Shown here in pieces: positions 8,165 through 15,384 of a stretch of DNA of 15,385 bases (positions within the stretch are counted from its first letter, which is position 1; each line of letters opens with the position of its first letter). The notes beneath the pieces were generated by a model. That model saw only the letters and a list, made by a program, of their open reading frames with translations. It searched no databases and had not been told where the DNA came from. The stretch lies in contig USDK01000063.1 in assembly GCA_900553355.1 (NCBI GenBank), positions 1-15,385 on the forward strand. The letters are read 5' to 3'. The DNA comes from an uncultured Lachnospiraceae bacterium (lineage in GTDB: Bacteria > Bacillota > Clostridia > Lachnospirales > Lachnospiraceae). A program made the translations under genes and the position numbers.

Positions 8165-8211
8165 ATTAATAATGCCATGAACAACACCCCCGGGTGCGCT
8201 CACGGCATAAT
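8165..8211 (-). terminator. Riboswitch expression-platform terminator
   Basis: On the minus strand ATTATGCCGTGA (8211-8200) pairs with TCATGGCATTAT (8180-8169) with one mismatch and one G-U pair. An inner CACCC/GGGTG stem continues it. The tail TAATTTTA follows. It lies between the lysine aptamer and the transporter start, so it is the likely off-switch when lysine is bound. The GAGCGC in its 5' arm could pair with GCGCT of the aptamer's closing region as an antiterminator, but that pairing is short and only a suggestion. Confidence 0.75.
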
Positions 8212-8255
8212 CATCTTTTCTGGTCTTTTTCTTTTGTCTTTCTTAGATTCTTATC

Positions 8256-8422
8256 CCTGATAGCGCTCCACAAATGTGACAGTCCGCAGCATCTTCTGAC
8301 TGCGTCCCAGAAAAACAGGGCCCGGAAATCCCCTTTCTCTTCGGCGGCCTTCCCTTTCCTTAAAAGCAGTCTTTCCGGGACTTGCGCTTTTTCGTACTGA
8401 TGAAACCCGCACCTCTATCTGG
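8256..8422 (-). promoter_or_regulatory. Lysine riboswitch (L box / LYS element)
   Basis: Read on the minus strand, the leader shows conserved landmarks of the lysine aptamer in order: AGATAGAGGTGCG at the 5' end (8420-8408), TCAGTA (8400-8395), GCCGCCGAAGAG (about 8350-8339), CTGGGACGCAGTC (about 8309-8297), and GACTGTCAC followed by TGTGGAGCGCTATC at the 3' end (8284-8259). P1 forms from GATAG (8419-8415) and CTATC (8263-8259), and CC/GG pairs beyond an A-A mismatch can extend it. The span of about 167 bases is normal. A terminator lies between the aptamer and the transporter, which fits transcriptional control by free lysine. Confidence 0.92.
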
Positions 8423-8444
8423 TTCTTCATGATGTATTTAACCT

Positions 8445-8473
8445 ATTCTTACACTTTTCGTTTAAAAAGTCAA
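8445..8473 (-). promoter_or_regulatory. Promoter of the lysine riboswitch / transporter unit
   Basis: TTGACT (8473-8468), a 17-base spacer, then AAGAAT (8450-8445), which matches four of six -10 positions. The start would fall near 8438, about 16 bases before the aptamer. The -35 box overlaps the last stop codon of the upstream glutaminase remnant. Confidence 0.6.
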
Positions 8474-8703
8474 TACGGAACCGCAAATCTCTCCATATTA
8501 AAATCATCCAAGGCAGGGCCGAACACATCCGGAAATAGAAGTCCAGGCACTCTTGTATCCCCGGCCTCCATCACATTTCACACCAGATCCATGGTGCAGA
8601 TTCCCAGATAATATCGATTTACGGCACGCAGCTCCGGAATATACCGCGCGGTCTGTCCGAGCTTTGATTCCCCTGGCGGCAATATATATTTATTCAGCTT
8701 CAT
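8470..8703 (-). pseudogene. Glutaminase remnant: N- and C-terminal pieces, middle lost
   Basis: Beginning at ATG 8703 the frame reads MKLNKYILPPGESKLGQTAR and continues into YIPELRAVNRYYLGICTMDL. G-x2-A-x-Y-I-P-E-L followed by L-G-I-C is the N-terminal signature of bacterial glutaminases (GlsA type, glutamine to glutamate plus ammonia). A TGA (8580-8578) then interrupts it. The same frame resumes NVMEAGDTRVP, matching the family's AGD-x3-PF, which should be followed by the catalytic serine region. Instead it jumps to FPDVFGPALDDF, which resembles the family's C-terminal GIGVFSPALDE. About 77 codons remain of a usual 300 or so, with no catalytic Ser-x2-Lys, so it must be dead. The glutaminase assignment is from recognised motifs only. 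Confidence 0.65.
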
Positions 8704-8988
8704 CCCGCTCATAAAGGAAACGGACATAATCATAGATCGATGCAAAGTCCACTCTGCACTCTCCTCCAAAAATTCTCCCTGAGACTTCAAACCATCTGCC
8801 ATATACGTCAGACTTTCCGCCACCCCGGCAAAGATTTTCTGCACCGTTGCAAGCGGAACCCCGATATAATCGGAAATCTGCTCATTGGTAAAACCATATT
8901 CCCTCTTCTTTTTCCGCATCTCCTCAAGCGTCATGGAAACAGCCTTCTTTTTGAACCATTTAATTCGCCGTTTTATTTCCATTGTCAT
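8578..8988 (-). pseudogene. Leftover open frame with XRE-type HTH start (broken HTH-Uma2 gene)
   Basis: This 136-codon frame looks like one protein but appears to be a join of remnants. Residues 19-55 form a helix-turn-helix: MTLEEMRKKKREYGF, then TNEQISDYIGVPLATVQKIF. I know this N-terminus from clostridial proteins that carry an HTH followed by a Uma2-family endonuclease-like domain. After KIFAG the family likeness stops near 8824. The Uma2 C-terminal tail follows in another reading frame (8690-8824), and the last third of this frame is the N-terminus of a glutaminase remnant. The better start is ATG 8934, with AGAAGG eight bases upstream; the upstream ATG 8988 has no clear ribosome binding site. 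A short HTH peptide could still be made, but no intact enzyme. Confidence 0.6.
8690..8824 (-). pseudogene. C-terminal tail of a Uma2-family domain, shifted frame
   Basis: In the frame two bases off the HTH frame, the stretch ending at TAA 8690 reads RIFGGECRVDFASIYDYVRF and then LYERDEAE. This closely matches the closing residues of HTH-Uma2 proteins as I remember them (GIFGGECVVDF ... YEYVRFLYERE). Together with the HTH piece upstream it shows that roughly 200 residues of the PD-(D/E)XK-like Uma2 core have been deleted, leaving both ends of one gene side by side and out of frame. Its stop overlaps the first codons of the glutaminase remnant. Confidence 0.6.
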
Positions 8989-9075
8989 ACCATATTATTC
9001 CATTACTGGCAATGCGAAAAACTATTCTCTTGTATCATCTACATACGCACAAAAAGAGCAAAACGTTTTTCGATT

Positions 9076-9606
9076 TCACCTTTTCGTTTCAGTTTTATTC
9101 ATTTTTTTCTCAAATCGAAACACTCCCTCGTTACCGTCACCAATAAAGTCATCCGGCATATCTGGCATGGGATGCTTCTCGTTGAAAAACTCTGTAACGT
9201 GAAAACCGCAGACATTTACATAAAAATGGATGTTCCGTCTTTCAAAATACGGTGTACAAGTTTCCCATACTTTCGTGTTCGGATATAGCTGTTCTAGCTC
9301 AAACCAAATCTTTTTGCCAATCCCTTTGCTTTGTATCCCATATTTTACGAAAAGTAAGTCAAGATGGTTTTGCTGCGTTTTTTCATTTATGACCACAATC
9401 GCACCGCCTGCCATTTCACCGTCAACAACAGCTTTATAAGCAGCTGCTCCCTCGGTATTCAAGGACTGGTCAATGTCCTTTTCTGGCAAAACCACTTTAT
9501 CTGTTTTGCCATACTTATTTTCAAAGCCTTTCTGAAAGGCTTCCTGCATATCCAACTTGTATTGCTCTAACTCCCCAGCTGGTACGGGAGATAATTCGAA
9601 TCTCAT
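9076..9606 (-). CDS. GNAT-family N-acetyltransferase
   Basis: Predicted cytoplasmic acetyltransferase that uses acetyl-CoA; the acceptor is unknown. The 176-aa protein has the GNAT core: beta-strand LDLLFV (82-87) followed by the pyrophosphate-binding loop Q-S-K-G-I-G (92-97) and helix KKIWFELEQLYP of motif A. A C-terminal motif B region, FERRNIHFYVNVCGFHVTEF (121-140), has the usual N-x-HFY-x4-GF pattern. The ATG at 9606 has GGAGG five bases upstream. An ATG four codons earlier would contain that same site, so it is not the start. The gene stands 143 bases after the permease stop across decayed sequence, so it may or may not share the ABC operon's transcript. No terminator is clear after it. 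Confidence 0.88.
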   Translation of the reverse strand: MRFELSPVPAGELEQYKLDMQEAFQKGFENKYGKTDKVVLPEKDIDQSLNTEGAAAYKAVVDGEMAGGAIVVINEKTQQNHLDLLFVKYGIQSKGIGKKIWFELEQLYPNTKVWETCTPYFERRNIHFYVNVCGFHVTEFFNEKHPMPDMPDDFIGDGNEGVFRFEKKMNKTETKR

Positions 9607-9628
9607 GATATCCTCCATAAAAGAAAAT

Positions 9629-9756
9629 TTATACTCTTACATCTTCAATAACGACTACATCGCCGCCACAAGCGGAAAACACAGATAAAATCTTTTTCAT
9701 TTCTGCCGTCCGATGACATGATTTGCCTGTAACAGTTCAAGCCGCTGTCTTATGTC
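9629..9756 (-). other. Short decayed coding stretch between permease and GNAT gene
   Basis: The gap holds two short peptides in different frames. The first, DIRQRLELLQANHVIGRQ, ends at TGA 9697. The second, from ATG 9700, encodes 23 residues beginning MKKILSVFSACGGD and ends at TAA 9629. The first resembles the N-terminus of small PRD-domain regulators (IRQRLELL-x-A-N-x-V-I) as I recall them. The pair could be a frameshifted and truncated remnant of such a gene. The likeness is short and uncertain. Confidence 0.25.
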
Positions 9757-11327
9757 CTGAGTCTAAATGTTTTTGGAGCCAAACGATATACCAAAATACT
9801 TGCAACTATACTGTAAAGCACACAAAAAACAATCGTCATTATTCCAAATATCATAATCGGCATACGAAGCCGCATAAGAGCAAAGCAGACGACATAAGTT
9901 ATTGATAAAACAATCTGGTATGTACCGCTTTTTAGCTCTGTTCCTCCATTATAAGGCTGGAGCAGATAGTAAATCGTAAGGTAATGGATCGAGAAGAACA
10001 GGCTCATACACAGGATAGAGACAATCAGCACCACATAGTTCAGCGGATTGTCCGTTCCTCCGGTAGCAAACAAAATCAGCGCCAGACCAATACCGATAAC
10101 CAGCGCCGGAACAGCATTGATTTTCATGATCTCACGCAGGCGGATTTGAAACAGCCGCAGGATAAAGCTCGGCTGCTTATAAAACGAATAGGCCAGCAGG
10201 CTGTGATCGCAGTTCATAAAAAGCGCCTGTGTAAAGTTCGTTCCACGGTTAATGGCATACATGATAAATACAAAGTACGGAAGCCAAGTCATCACGATTT
10301 CGTTGGTGGCAGATTTTGCTTCAGGCAGCAGGCAGACTCCTGCCAGTACGGCAATGACAATGAAAGCGCACACATAGGAAATCTTCTTTGTCGAGTTCCA
10401 GAGTATCTTTTTGTGTCTTTTGATAAACAGCTCATTCAGGTACTCAAAACCCTTGCGGCTGCTGGTAATAGAAGTATCTGCAGATATTTTCTTCTCATTG
10501 ACCTGCTTTACAAGCTGCGCCTGTGCAGTACTGTCCATTTGATTTGTCAATCCTGCCAATAATTCCTTGTTAATTGCATAATAATCCCGAAAAGTCAGCA
10601 CCTTTTTTAGACCGATTGCTCCCAATGGGATACAGGCTAAAAAGAGAATCATGGATACCATTGCCGGCACGGCAAATCCGAGGGCAGGCGGAGCATAGGC
10701 AATAGCTAAAAGCAGGGCGATACTGCCCCACACATATTTGGACAGTTTGTTTTCGTTGTATCCAAATCCCCTTTTCTCATAGTCCCACAGGGTAACCGCC
10801 GCCGCAAACAGTTTCATGCCCACAATACAAAGGGGCAGGAGCAGACAAAACCACAACGGTACGCCTCTATCCATACCGAACAGAAGCGTAAAGGGCAAAA
10901 AGCCCACAAAGACCTTCAGTATGGAGTAGAAATAGTTTACCAACGTATATTCCCGTGCGTTCATCCGCATAAGAATCATTGCATAATATTTATCTTTGGT
11001 CGGATTAAAAATGTGTGTTTTTTCAAAGCTGCCGATTACCGTGAGAATCAGCAGGATATGCAGGAACACCACATTCTCCGGCAGTCCTTTATAAAGGATA
11101 CCTACGCCGCATACTATCGTGATAAAGTAAAGGAACTTGCCAAGAAATGCAGATACGATTTCCCACAGTACGGACAAAATATTCGCAAAAACTTTTAGTC
11201 CCTTCACTTGATACAGCGTTGCCGGAAGCAGCCGCTTTAAAAGCGGTATCTGCTTTAAGGAAAATAAGATACCGTTGACACGGTATGTATTTTTCAGGGA
11301 AAAAGATATTTTGAGTGTCTTATTCAT
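9750..11327 (-). CDS. ABC transporter permease, polytopic, unknown substrate
   Basis: A 525-aa membrane protein with about ten to twelve hydrophobic segments (for example IVSAFLGKFLYFITIVCGVG, PLWFCLLLPLCIVGMKLFAA, ALVIGIGLALILFATGG, IVLSITYVVCFALM). It is the membrane partner of the ATPase encoded just upstream. The ATG at 11327 lies inside the last codons of the ATPase gene (8-base overlap), with GGAGG six bases upstream, so the two are translationally coupled. An in-frame ATG at 11435 would add 36 residues buried in the ATPase gene and is rejected. No named domain is recognised; the layout resembles ABC-2-type exporters of Firmicutes. There is no substrate-binding protein nearby, which favours export over import. 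Confidence 0.85.
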   Translation of the reverse strand: MNKTLKISFSLKNTYRVNGILFSLKQIPLLKRLLPATLYQVKGLKVFANILSVLWEIVSAFLGKFLYFITIVCGVGILYKGLPENVVFLHILLILTVIGSFEKTHIFNPTKDKYYAMILMRMNAREYTLVNYFYSILKVFVGFLPFTLLFGMDRGVPLWFCLLLPLCIVGMKLFAAAVTLWDYEKRGFGYNENKLSKYVWGSIALLLAIAYAPPALGFAVPAMVSMILFLACIPLGAIGLKKVLTFRDYYAINKELLAGLTNQMDSTAQAQLVKQVNEKKISADTSITSSRKGFEYLNELFIKRHKKILWNSTKKISYVCAFIVIAVLAGVCLLPEAKSATNEIVMTWLPYFVFIMYAINRGTNFTQALFMNCDHSLLAYSFYKQPSFILRLFQIRLREIMKINAVPALVIGIGLALILFATGGTDNPLNYVVLIVSILCMSLFFSIHYLTIYYLLQPYNGGTELKSGTYQIVLSITYVVCFALMRLRMPIMIFGIMTIVFCVLYSIVASILVYRLAPKTFRLRT

Positions 11328-12039
11328 TTTCTTCCTCCCTGAGTGCCGCAATGATTTTATCCTTAAATTCTCTGCTGTCCAGATTGGTTTTCTCCACAAC
11401 CTCCAGCTCGCCGTGATTGAGCAGTACAATCTCATCGCAGAGGTCGAGTGCTAAATCCATAATATGGGTGGAGAAGATGGTAATGCGGTCTTGCTTCAGC
11501 GTGCGAAGCAACTGTTTCATTTCTTCCGCCACAACTACATCAAGGGAGGTCAAAGGCTCATCAAGCAGCAGAATATTGGGCTGGGCGATGATGTTAATGA
11601 GCATTTGCATTTTGTTTTTCATACCGTGGGAATAGTCTTTGAGCAGCTTATCTCTGTCCTCCGGTTCAATGCTCATATAGTCAAAATACTCGTCAATACT
11701 TTTTGGATTTTTAATGGATTTCTCATTGATGTCCATAAAAAACTTCAGAAACTCTCTGCCGGTAAGAAACTCCGGTACGGTCGGGGTAGATAATACATAC
11801 CCCATATCATCTGCCACTACCTCACGGCGGACTCCGTCTGTATCTATATAGAAGTTGCCGCTATCTACCTTCAGATCACGATTCAGACAGTTAAAAAGCG
11901 TTGTTTTACCAGCGCCGTTCCTGCCAAGCAATCCGTAAATTTTCCCTTCTTCAAATGTGAAGTTAATGTCTCTGAGAACTTCCTTTTTCTCAAACCTCTT
12001 TGATAAATGCTCAATAACAAATTTCATAAGGATTTTCAT
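11320..12039 (-). CDS. ABC transporter ATP-binding protein
   Basis: The 239-aa cytoplasmic ATPase energises the neighbouring permease. Walker A is GRNGAGKTT (39-47), Walker B is ILLLDEP (156-162) followed by the D-loop SLD, and the switch histidine is in STHIMD (190-195). The signature motif is YSHGM (136-140), a degenerate form of LSGGQ, and the usual Q-loop glutamine after the strand at residues 80-83 is not evident (YVLSTPTVPEFLTG). Both deviations occur in ABC-2-type exporter ATPases of Firmicutes, so I take it as functional. The start at 12039 has GAGGAGG seven bases upstream; the next ATG, four codons on, lacks this. Its ATG overlaps the stop of the upstream regulator remnant by four bases. 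Confidence 0.93.
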   Translation of the reverse strand: MKILMKFVIEHLSKRFEKKEVLRDINFTFEEGKIYGLLGRNGAGKTTLFNCLNRDLKVDSGNFYIDTDGVRREVVADDMGYVLSTPTVPEFLTGREFLKFFMDINEKSIKNPKSIDEYFDYMSIEPEDRDKLLKDYSHGMKNKMQMLINIIAQPNILLLDEPLTSLDVVVAEEMKQLLRTLKQDRITIFSTHIMDLALDLCDEIVLLNHGELEVVEKTNLDSREFKDKIIAALREEENE

Positions 12040-12140
12040 TGCTTTTCCTCCTCATAAATGAAAACATCTTCAATGCTCATATCAAAATACCGTGCAAGCA
12101 TAAACGCTAATGTAATAGATGGATTGTCCCAACTTTCCAT
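12036..12140 (-). pseudogene. C-terminal remnant of an XRE-family regulator
   Basis: A 34-codon frame beginning MESWDNPSITLAFMLARYFD and ending in VFIYEEEKQ. It matches the end of small XRE helix-turn-helix regulators (x-NPS-x2-LAF-x-LARYF-x2-SIE-x2-F) that commonly sit directly before this kind of ABC gene pair. The first HTH helices are missing; where they should be, a strong promoter begins eight bases before the first ATG. The transcript would start about at that ATG with no ribosome binding site, so it is probably untranslated leader or at most a leaderless peptide. The stop overlaps the ATPase ATG as ATGA, the spacing an intact regulator would have had. Confidence 0.7.
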
Positions 12141-12146
12141 ACGCTT

Positions 12147-12174
12147 ATTATAGCAAAGAGCGAAAAAGCGTCAA
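12147..12174 (-). promoter_or_regulatory. Strong sigma-A promoter of the ABC operon
   Basis: TTGACG (12174-12169), a 16-base spacer and a perfect TATAAT (12152-12147). The spacer is one base short of the ideal. TTCGCT occurs just before and within the promoter, about 15 bases apart, and could be an operator half-site or chance. The start falls near the first codon of the regulator remnant. Confidence 0.8.
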
Positions 12175-12210
12175 GCGAACTTTCCACAAAGATGAAACCC
12201 CAATAGTAAT

Positions 12211-12245
12211 AAGCCGCCTGCATTTCTTCTGATCAGTTGCGGCTT
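12211..12245. repeat. Imperfect hairpin, possible second terminator after nifJ
   Basis: AAGCCGC (12211-12217) and GCGGCTT (12239-12245) form a 7-base inverted repeat with a 21-base loop. On the minus strand it is followed by ATTACTATT, a poor T-tract; on the plus strand by TATTT. It may back up the stronger nifJ terminator or separate nifJ from the ABC promoter. Confidence 0.4.
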
Positions 12246-12265
12246 TATTTGTGCAGAAAATACAG

Positions 12266-12296
12266 AAAAAGAGTACGAACCGCTCGGTCCGTACTC
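12266..12296 (-). terminator. Rho-independent terminator of nifJ
   Basis: On the minus strand GAGTACGGACCG (12296-12285) pairs with CGGTTCGTACTC (12282-12271), with one G-U pair and a very tight loop, followed by five T (12270-12266). It starts 65 bases after the nifJ stop codon. Confidence 0.9.
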
Positions 12297-12360
12297 TCGT
12301 TTCTACTGTACAATGCCAGTTTTTGCGTGTCTTTTCGCTTTTTCAAGCTTCCTGATCTCT

Positions 12361-15300
12361 TTATTCTTCTCCGTACAGAGTAACCAGCTTCTTCAGATAT
12401 GCATATCTGTCCATAGCTTCTTTCTCGTTCTTTGCAAAGAGTTTTGCTGCTCTTTCCGGATCTGCTCTCTTCAGAGCGTTGTAACGAACTTCTCCGTCCA
12501 GGAATCCCTGGTACTCTTCCTGTTTTGGCTCCTTGCTGTCCAGCGTGAATTTCGCGCCTTCTGCTGCAGGATTGAAGCGGAAGTTGTTCCAGTATCCACA
12601 TTCTACTGCCAGCTGCTCCTCGGTCTGAGCCTTGCTCATACCCTTCTTGATACCATGGTTGATACATGGAGCGTATGCAATAATCAGTGACGGTCCCGGA
12701 TATGCCTCTGCCTCTGCGATTGCCTTTACAGTCTGATTGAAGTCAGCACCCATAGCGATCTGAGCTACATATACATAACCATAGCTCATAGCGATGCCCG
12801 CCAGGTCTTTCTTCTTAGTCTCTTTACCGTTCGCTGCAAACTGAGCGGTAGCACCTGTCTTAGTAGCCTTGGAAGACTGTCCGCCGGTATTAGAATAAAC
12901 CTCTGTATCAAATACCATGATGTTGATATCCTCGCCGCTTGCAAGTACATGGTCAACACCGCCAAATCCGATATCGTAAGCCCATCCGTCACCACCGAAG
13001 ATCCACTGGGACTTCTTAGCCAGGAAATCTTTGTTCTTTTCTACATCCTTGCACAGATCACAGTCGCATCCTTCCAGAGCGGCAACTAATTTATCAGTAG
13101 CATCTCCATTGCTTGCACCGCAGTTAAAGGTATCCAGGTACTCCTGGCATGCTTCTTTTACTTCTGCAGAAGCCTTGTCAGATGCCGCAATATTCTCTAC
13201 TTCTTCTTTCAGTCTCTTTCTGATTGCTTTCTGAGCAAGCAGCATACCATAACCAAACTCTGCATTATCCTCAAACAGAGAGTTGGACCATGCCGGACCC
13301 TGTCCCTTTGGATTTACAGTATATGGTGTAGACGGTGAAGAGTTACCCCAGATAGAAGAACATCCTGTTGCATTTGCAATATACATTCTATCACCAAACA
13401 GCTGTGTTACCAGTTTTGCATATGGAGTCTCTCCACATCCTGCACATGCGCCTGAGAACTCAAGCAGCGGCTGTTTGAACTGGCTTCCCTTTACAGTCTC
13501 CGGTTTGAATTTTGCAACAACTTCCGGTTTTACCTCGATCTCTCTTCCATAATCGAAGAAATCCTGTTTTCCTGCATTCTCTTCCATGTTGCCCATAACG
13601 AGAGCTTTTTCGCCCTTCTTTCCAGGACATACATTTGCACAGGATCCACATCCGGTACAGTCATATGCAGATACCGTCATGGAGAACTTCATTCCCGGCA
13701 TACCGATCATATCAATAGCTGCCATTCCTTCTGGTGCATTTGCATACTCTTCTTCTGTCAGAGCTACCGGACGGATAACAGCATGCGGACAAACGTATGC
13801 ACAGCGGTTACACTGGATACAGTTCTCCGGCTTCCATACCGGGATATCTACAGCGATGCCACGTTTCTCATATGCGGAAGATCCAGACGGTGTAGAGCCA
13901 TCTACATAATCCTTAAACGCAGATACCGGCAGGCTGTTTCCTTCCTGGGAATTAACCTTAGTCTGAATATTTTTAACAAAATCTACAACGTCTTTTCTGC
14001 CGCCTTTTACTTCCGGTGAAAACAGGCCTTCATCCTGGCAGGATTTCCAGGACTCCGGAACTTCTACTTCGTGTACCTGTTTTGCTCCGGCATCAATGGC
14101 GTCATAGTTCATCTGTACGATCTTGTCGCCTTTTCTTCCGTAAGTAGCCTTTGCAGCCTTCTTCATCAGGTCAATTGCTTCTTCTTCCGGAATGATATCA
14201 GCCAGTTTGAAGAATGCAGACTGAAGTACTGTATTGATACGTCCGCCAAGTCCGATCTCTTTACCAATCTTGATACCATCGATTGTGTAGAATTTAATTC
14301 CGTGGTTAGCGATATAAGCTTTTACCTGTCCTGGAAGATGCTCCTCAAGTCCTTCCATATCCCATGGGCAGTTCAGAAGGAATGTTCCTCCATCAACAAG
14401 TTCCTGAACCATGTTGTATTTGTCAACATAAGACGGGTTATGACATGCAACAAAGTTAGCCTGATGGATCAGGTATGTTGATTTAATTGGCTTCTTACCA
14501 AAACGAAGGTGAGACATTGTAACACCACCGGACTTCTTAGAGTCATAATCAAAGTAAGCCTGTGCATACATGTCTGTGTTATCACCAATGATCTTGATGG
14601 AGTTCTTGTTTGCTCCAACAGTACCATCTGCTCCAAGTCCCCAGAACTTACAGTTGATTGTTCCTTCTGGTGTTGTAACAAGTGGCTTACCAGCATCAAG
14701 TGAAAGATGTGTAACATCATCTTCAATACCGATTGTGAATTTAGCTTTCTCATCGTTGTGGTATACAGCAACGATCTGAGCAGGTGTTGTATCTTTAGAA
14801 CCAAGTCCATAACGTCCTGTGTAAACCGGAACTGCATCGAACTTAGATCCTTTAAGTGCTGCAACAACATCCAGGTACAGTGGCTCGCCAAGTGCTCCTG
14901 GCTCTTTTGTTCTGTCAAGAACAGAAATCTTCTTAACTGTATCCGGGATAGCATCGATCAGAGCTTCTGCGCTGAATGGTCTATAAAGACGAACTTTAAC
15001 AACTCCGACTTTCTCTCCTGCAGCTGTCAGGTAATCGATTGTCTCCTCGATTGTGTCACAAACAGATCCCATAGCTACGATCACGTGCTCTGCATCTGCT
15101 GCTCCATAGTAGTTGAACAGTTTGTAGTCTGTTCCGATCTTCTCATTAACCTTATCCATGTACTTCTGAACGATTCCCGGAAGTGCATCATAGAATGGGT
15201 TACAAGCCTCTCTTGCCTGGAAGAAGATATCCGGGTTCTGAGCTGAACCTCTCTGGCACGGGTGGTTCGGGTTAAGTGCATGTGCACGGAACTCGTCGAT

Positions 15301-15384
15301 TGCTTCCATGCTTACCATGTCTTTCAGATCTTCATAATCCCATGTCTCGATCTTCTGAATCTCGTGTGATGTTCTAAATCCATC
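12361..15384 (-). CDS. nifJ: Pyruvate:ferredoxin (flavodoxin) oxidoreductase, N-terminus outside window
   Basis: Oxidises pyruvate with coenzyme A to acetyl-CoA and CO2, passing electrons to ferredoxin or flavodoxin; in a fermenting anaerobe it is the central pyruvate-cleaving step. The frame is open to the right edge: codons before the first ATG in view (15318) read DGFRTSHEIQKIETWDYEDL, which is family sequence. So 1007 residues are visible and about 170 are missing, judging by the usual length near 1180. Two ferredoxin-like [4Fe-4S] sites are seen, CIQCNRCAYVCP (about 13830-13780) and CTGCGSCANVCPG (about 13665-13620). Thiamine diphosphate-binding parts follow: CAGCGETPYAKL (about 13450-13415) and GDGWAYDIGFGG ... 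NTGGQSSK (about 12985-12870). A strong terminator follows. The promoter is outside the window. Confidence 0.96.
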   Translation of the reverse strand, partial: DGFRTSHEIQKIETWDYEDLKDMVSMEAIDEFRAHALNPNHPCQRGSAQNPDIFFQAREACNPFYDALPGIVQKYMDKVNEKIGTDYKLFNYYGAADAEHVIVAMGSVCDTIEETIDYLTAAGEKVGVVKVRLYRPFSAEALIDAIPDTVKKISVLDRTKEPGALGEPLYLDVVAALKGSKFDAVPVYTGRYGLGSKDTTPAQIVAVYHNDEKAKFTIGIEDDVTHLSLDAGKPLVTTPEGTINCKFWGLGADGTVGANKNSIKIIGDNTDMYAQAYFDYDSKKSGGVTMSHLRFGKKPIKSTYLIHQANFVACHNPSYVDKYNMVQELVDGGTFLLNCPWDMEGLEEHLPGQVKAYIANHGIKFYTIDGIKIGKEIGLGGRINTVLQSAFFKLADIIPEEEAIDLMKKAAKATYGRKGDKIVQMNYDAIDAGAKQVHEVEVPESWKSCQDEGLFSPEVKGGRKDVVDFVKNIQTKVNSQEGNSLPVSAFKDYVDGSTPSGSSAYEKRGIAVDIPVWKPENCIQCNRCAYVCPHAVIRPVALTEEEYANAPEGMAAIDMIGMPGMKFSMTVSAYDCTGCGSCANVCPGKKGEKALVMGNMEENAGKQDFFDYGREIEVKPEVVAKFKPETVKGSQFKQPLLEFSGACAGCGETPYAKLVTQLFGDRMYIANATGCSSIWGNSSPSTPYTVNPKGQGPAWSNSLFEDNAEFGYGMLLAQKAIRKRLKEEVENIAASDKASAEVKEACQEYLDTFNCGASNGDATDKLVAALEGCDCDLCKDVEKNKDFLAKKSQWIFGGDGWAYDIGFGGVDHVLASGEDINIMVFDTEVYSNTGGQSSKATKTGATAQFAANGKETKKKDLAGIAMSYGYVYVAQIAMGADFNQTVKAIAEAEAYPGPSLIIAYAPCINHGIKKGMSKAQTEEQLAVECGYWNNFRFNPAAEGAKFTLDSKEPKQEEYQGFLDGEVRYNALKRADPERAAKLFAKNEKEAMDRYAYLKKLVTLYGEE

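Noticed and set aside
11328..11435. 36-residue N-terminal extension of the permease
   Set aside because: It lies wholly within the ATPase gene in another frame, with a good ribosome binding site and ATG at 11327.
12036..12360. Small RNA gene between nifJ and the ABC operon
   Set aside because: The stretch is explained by the nifJ terminator, a weak hairpin, the ABC promoter and a regulator stump; no separate promoter-terminator pair for an RNA was seen.
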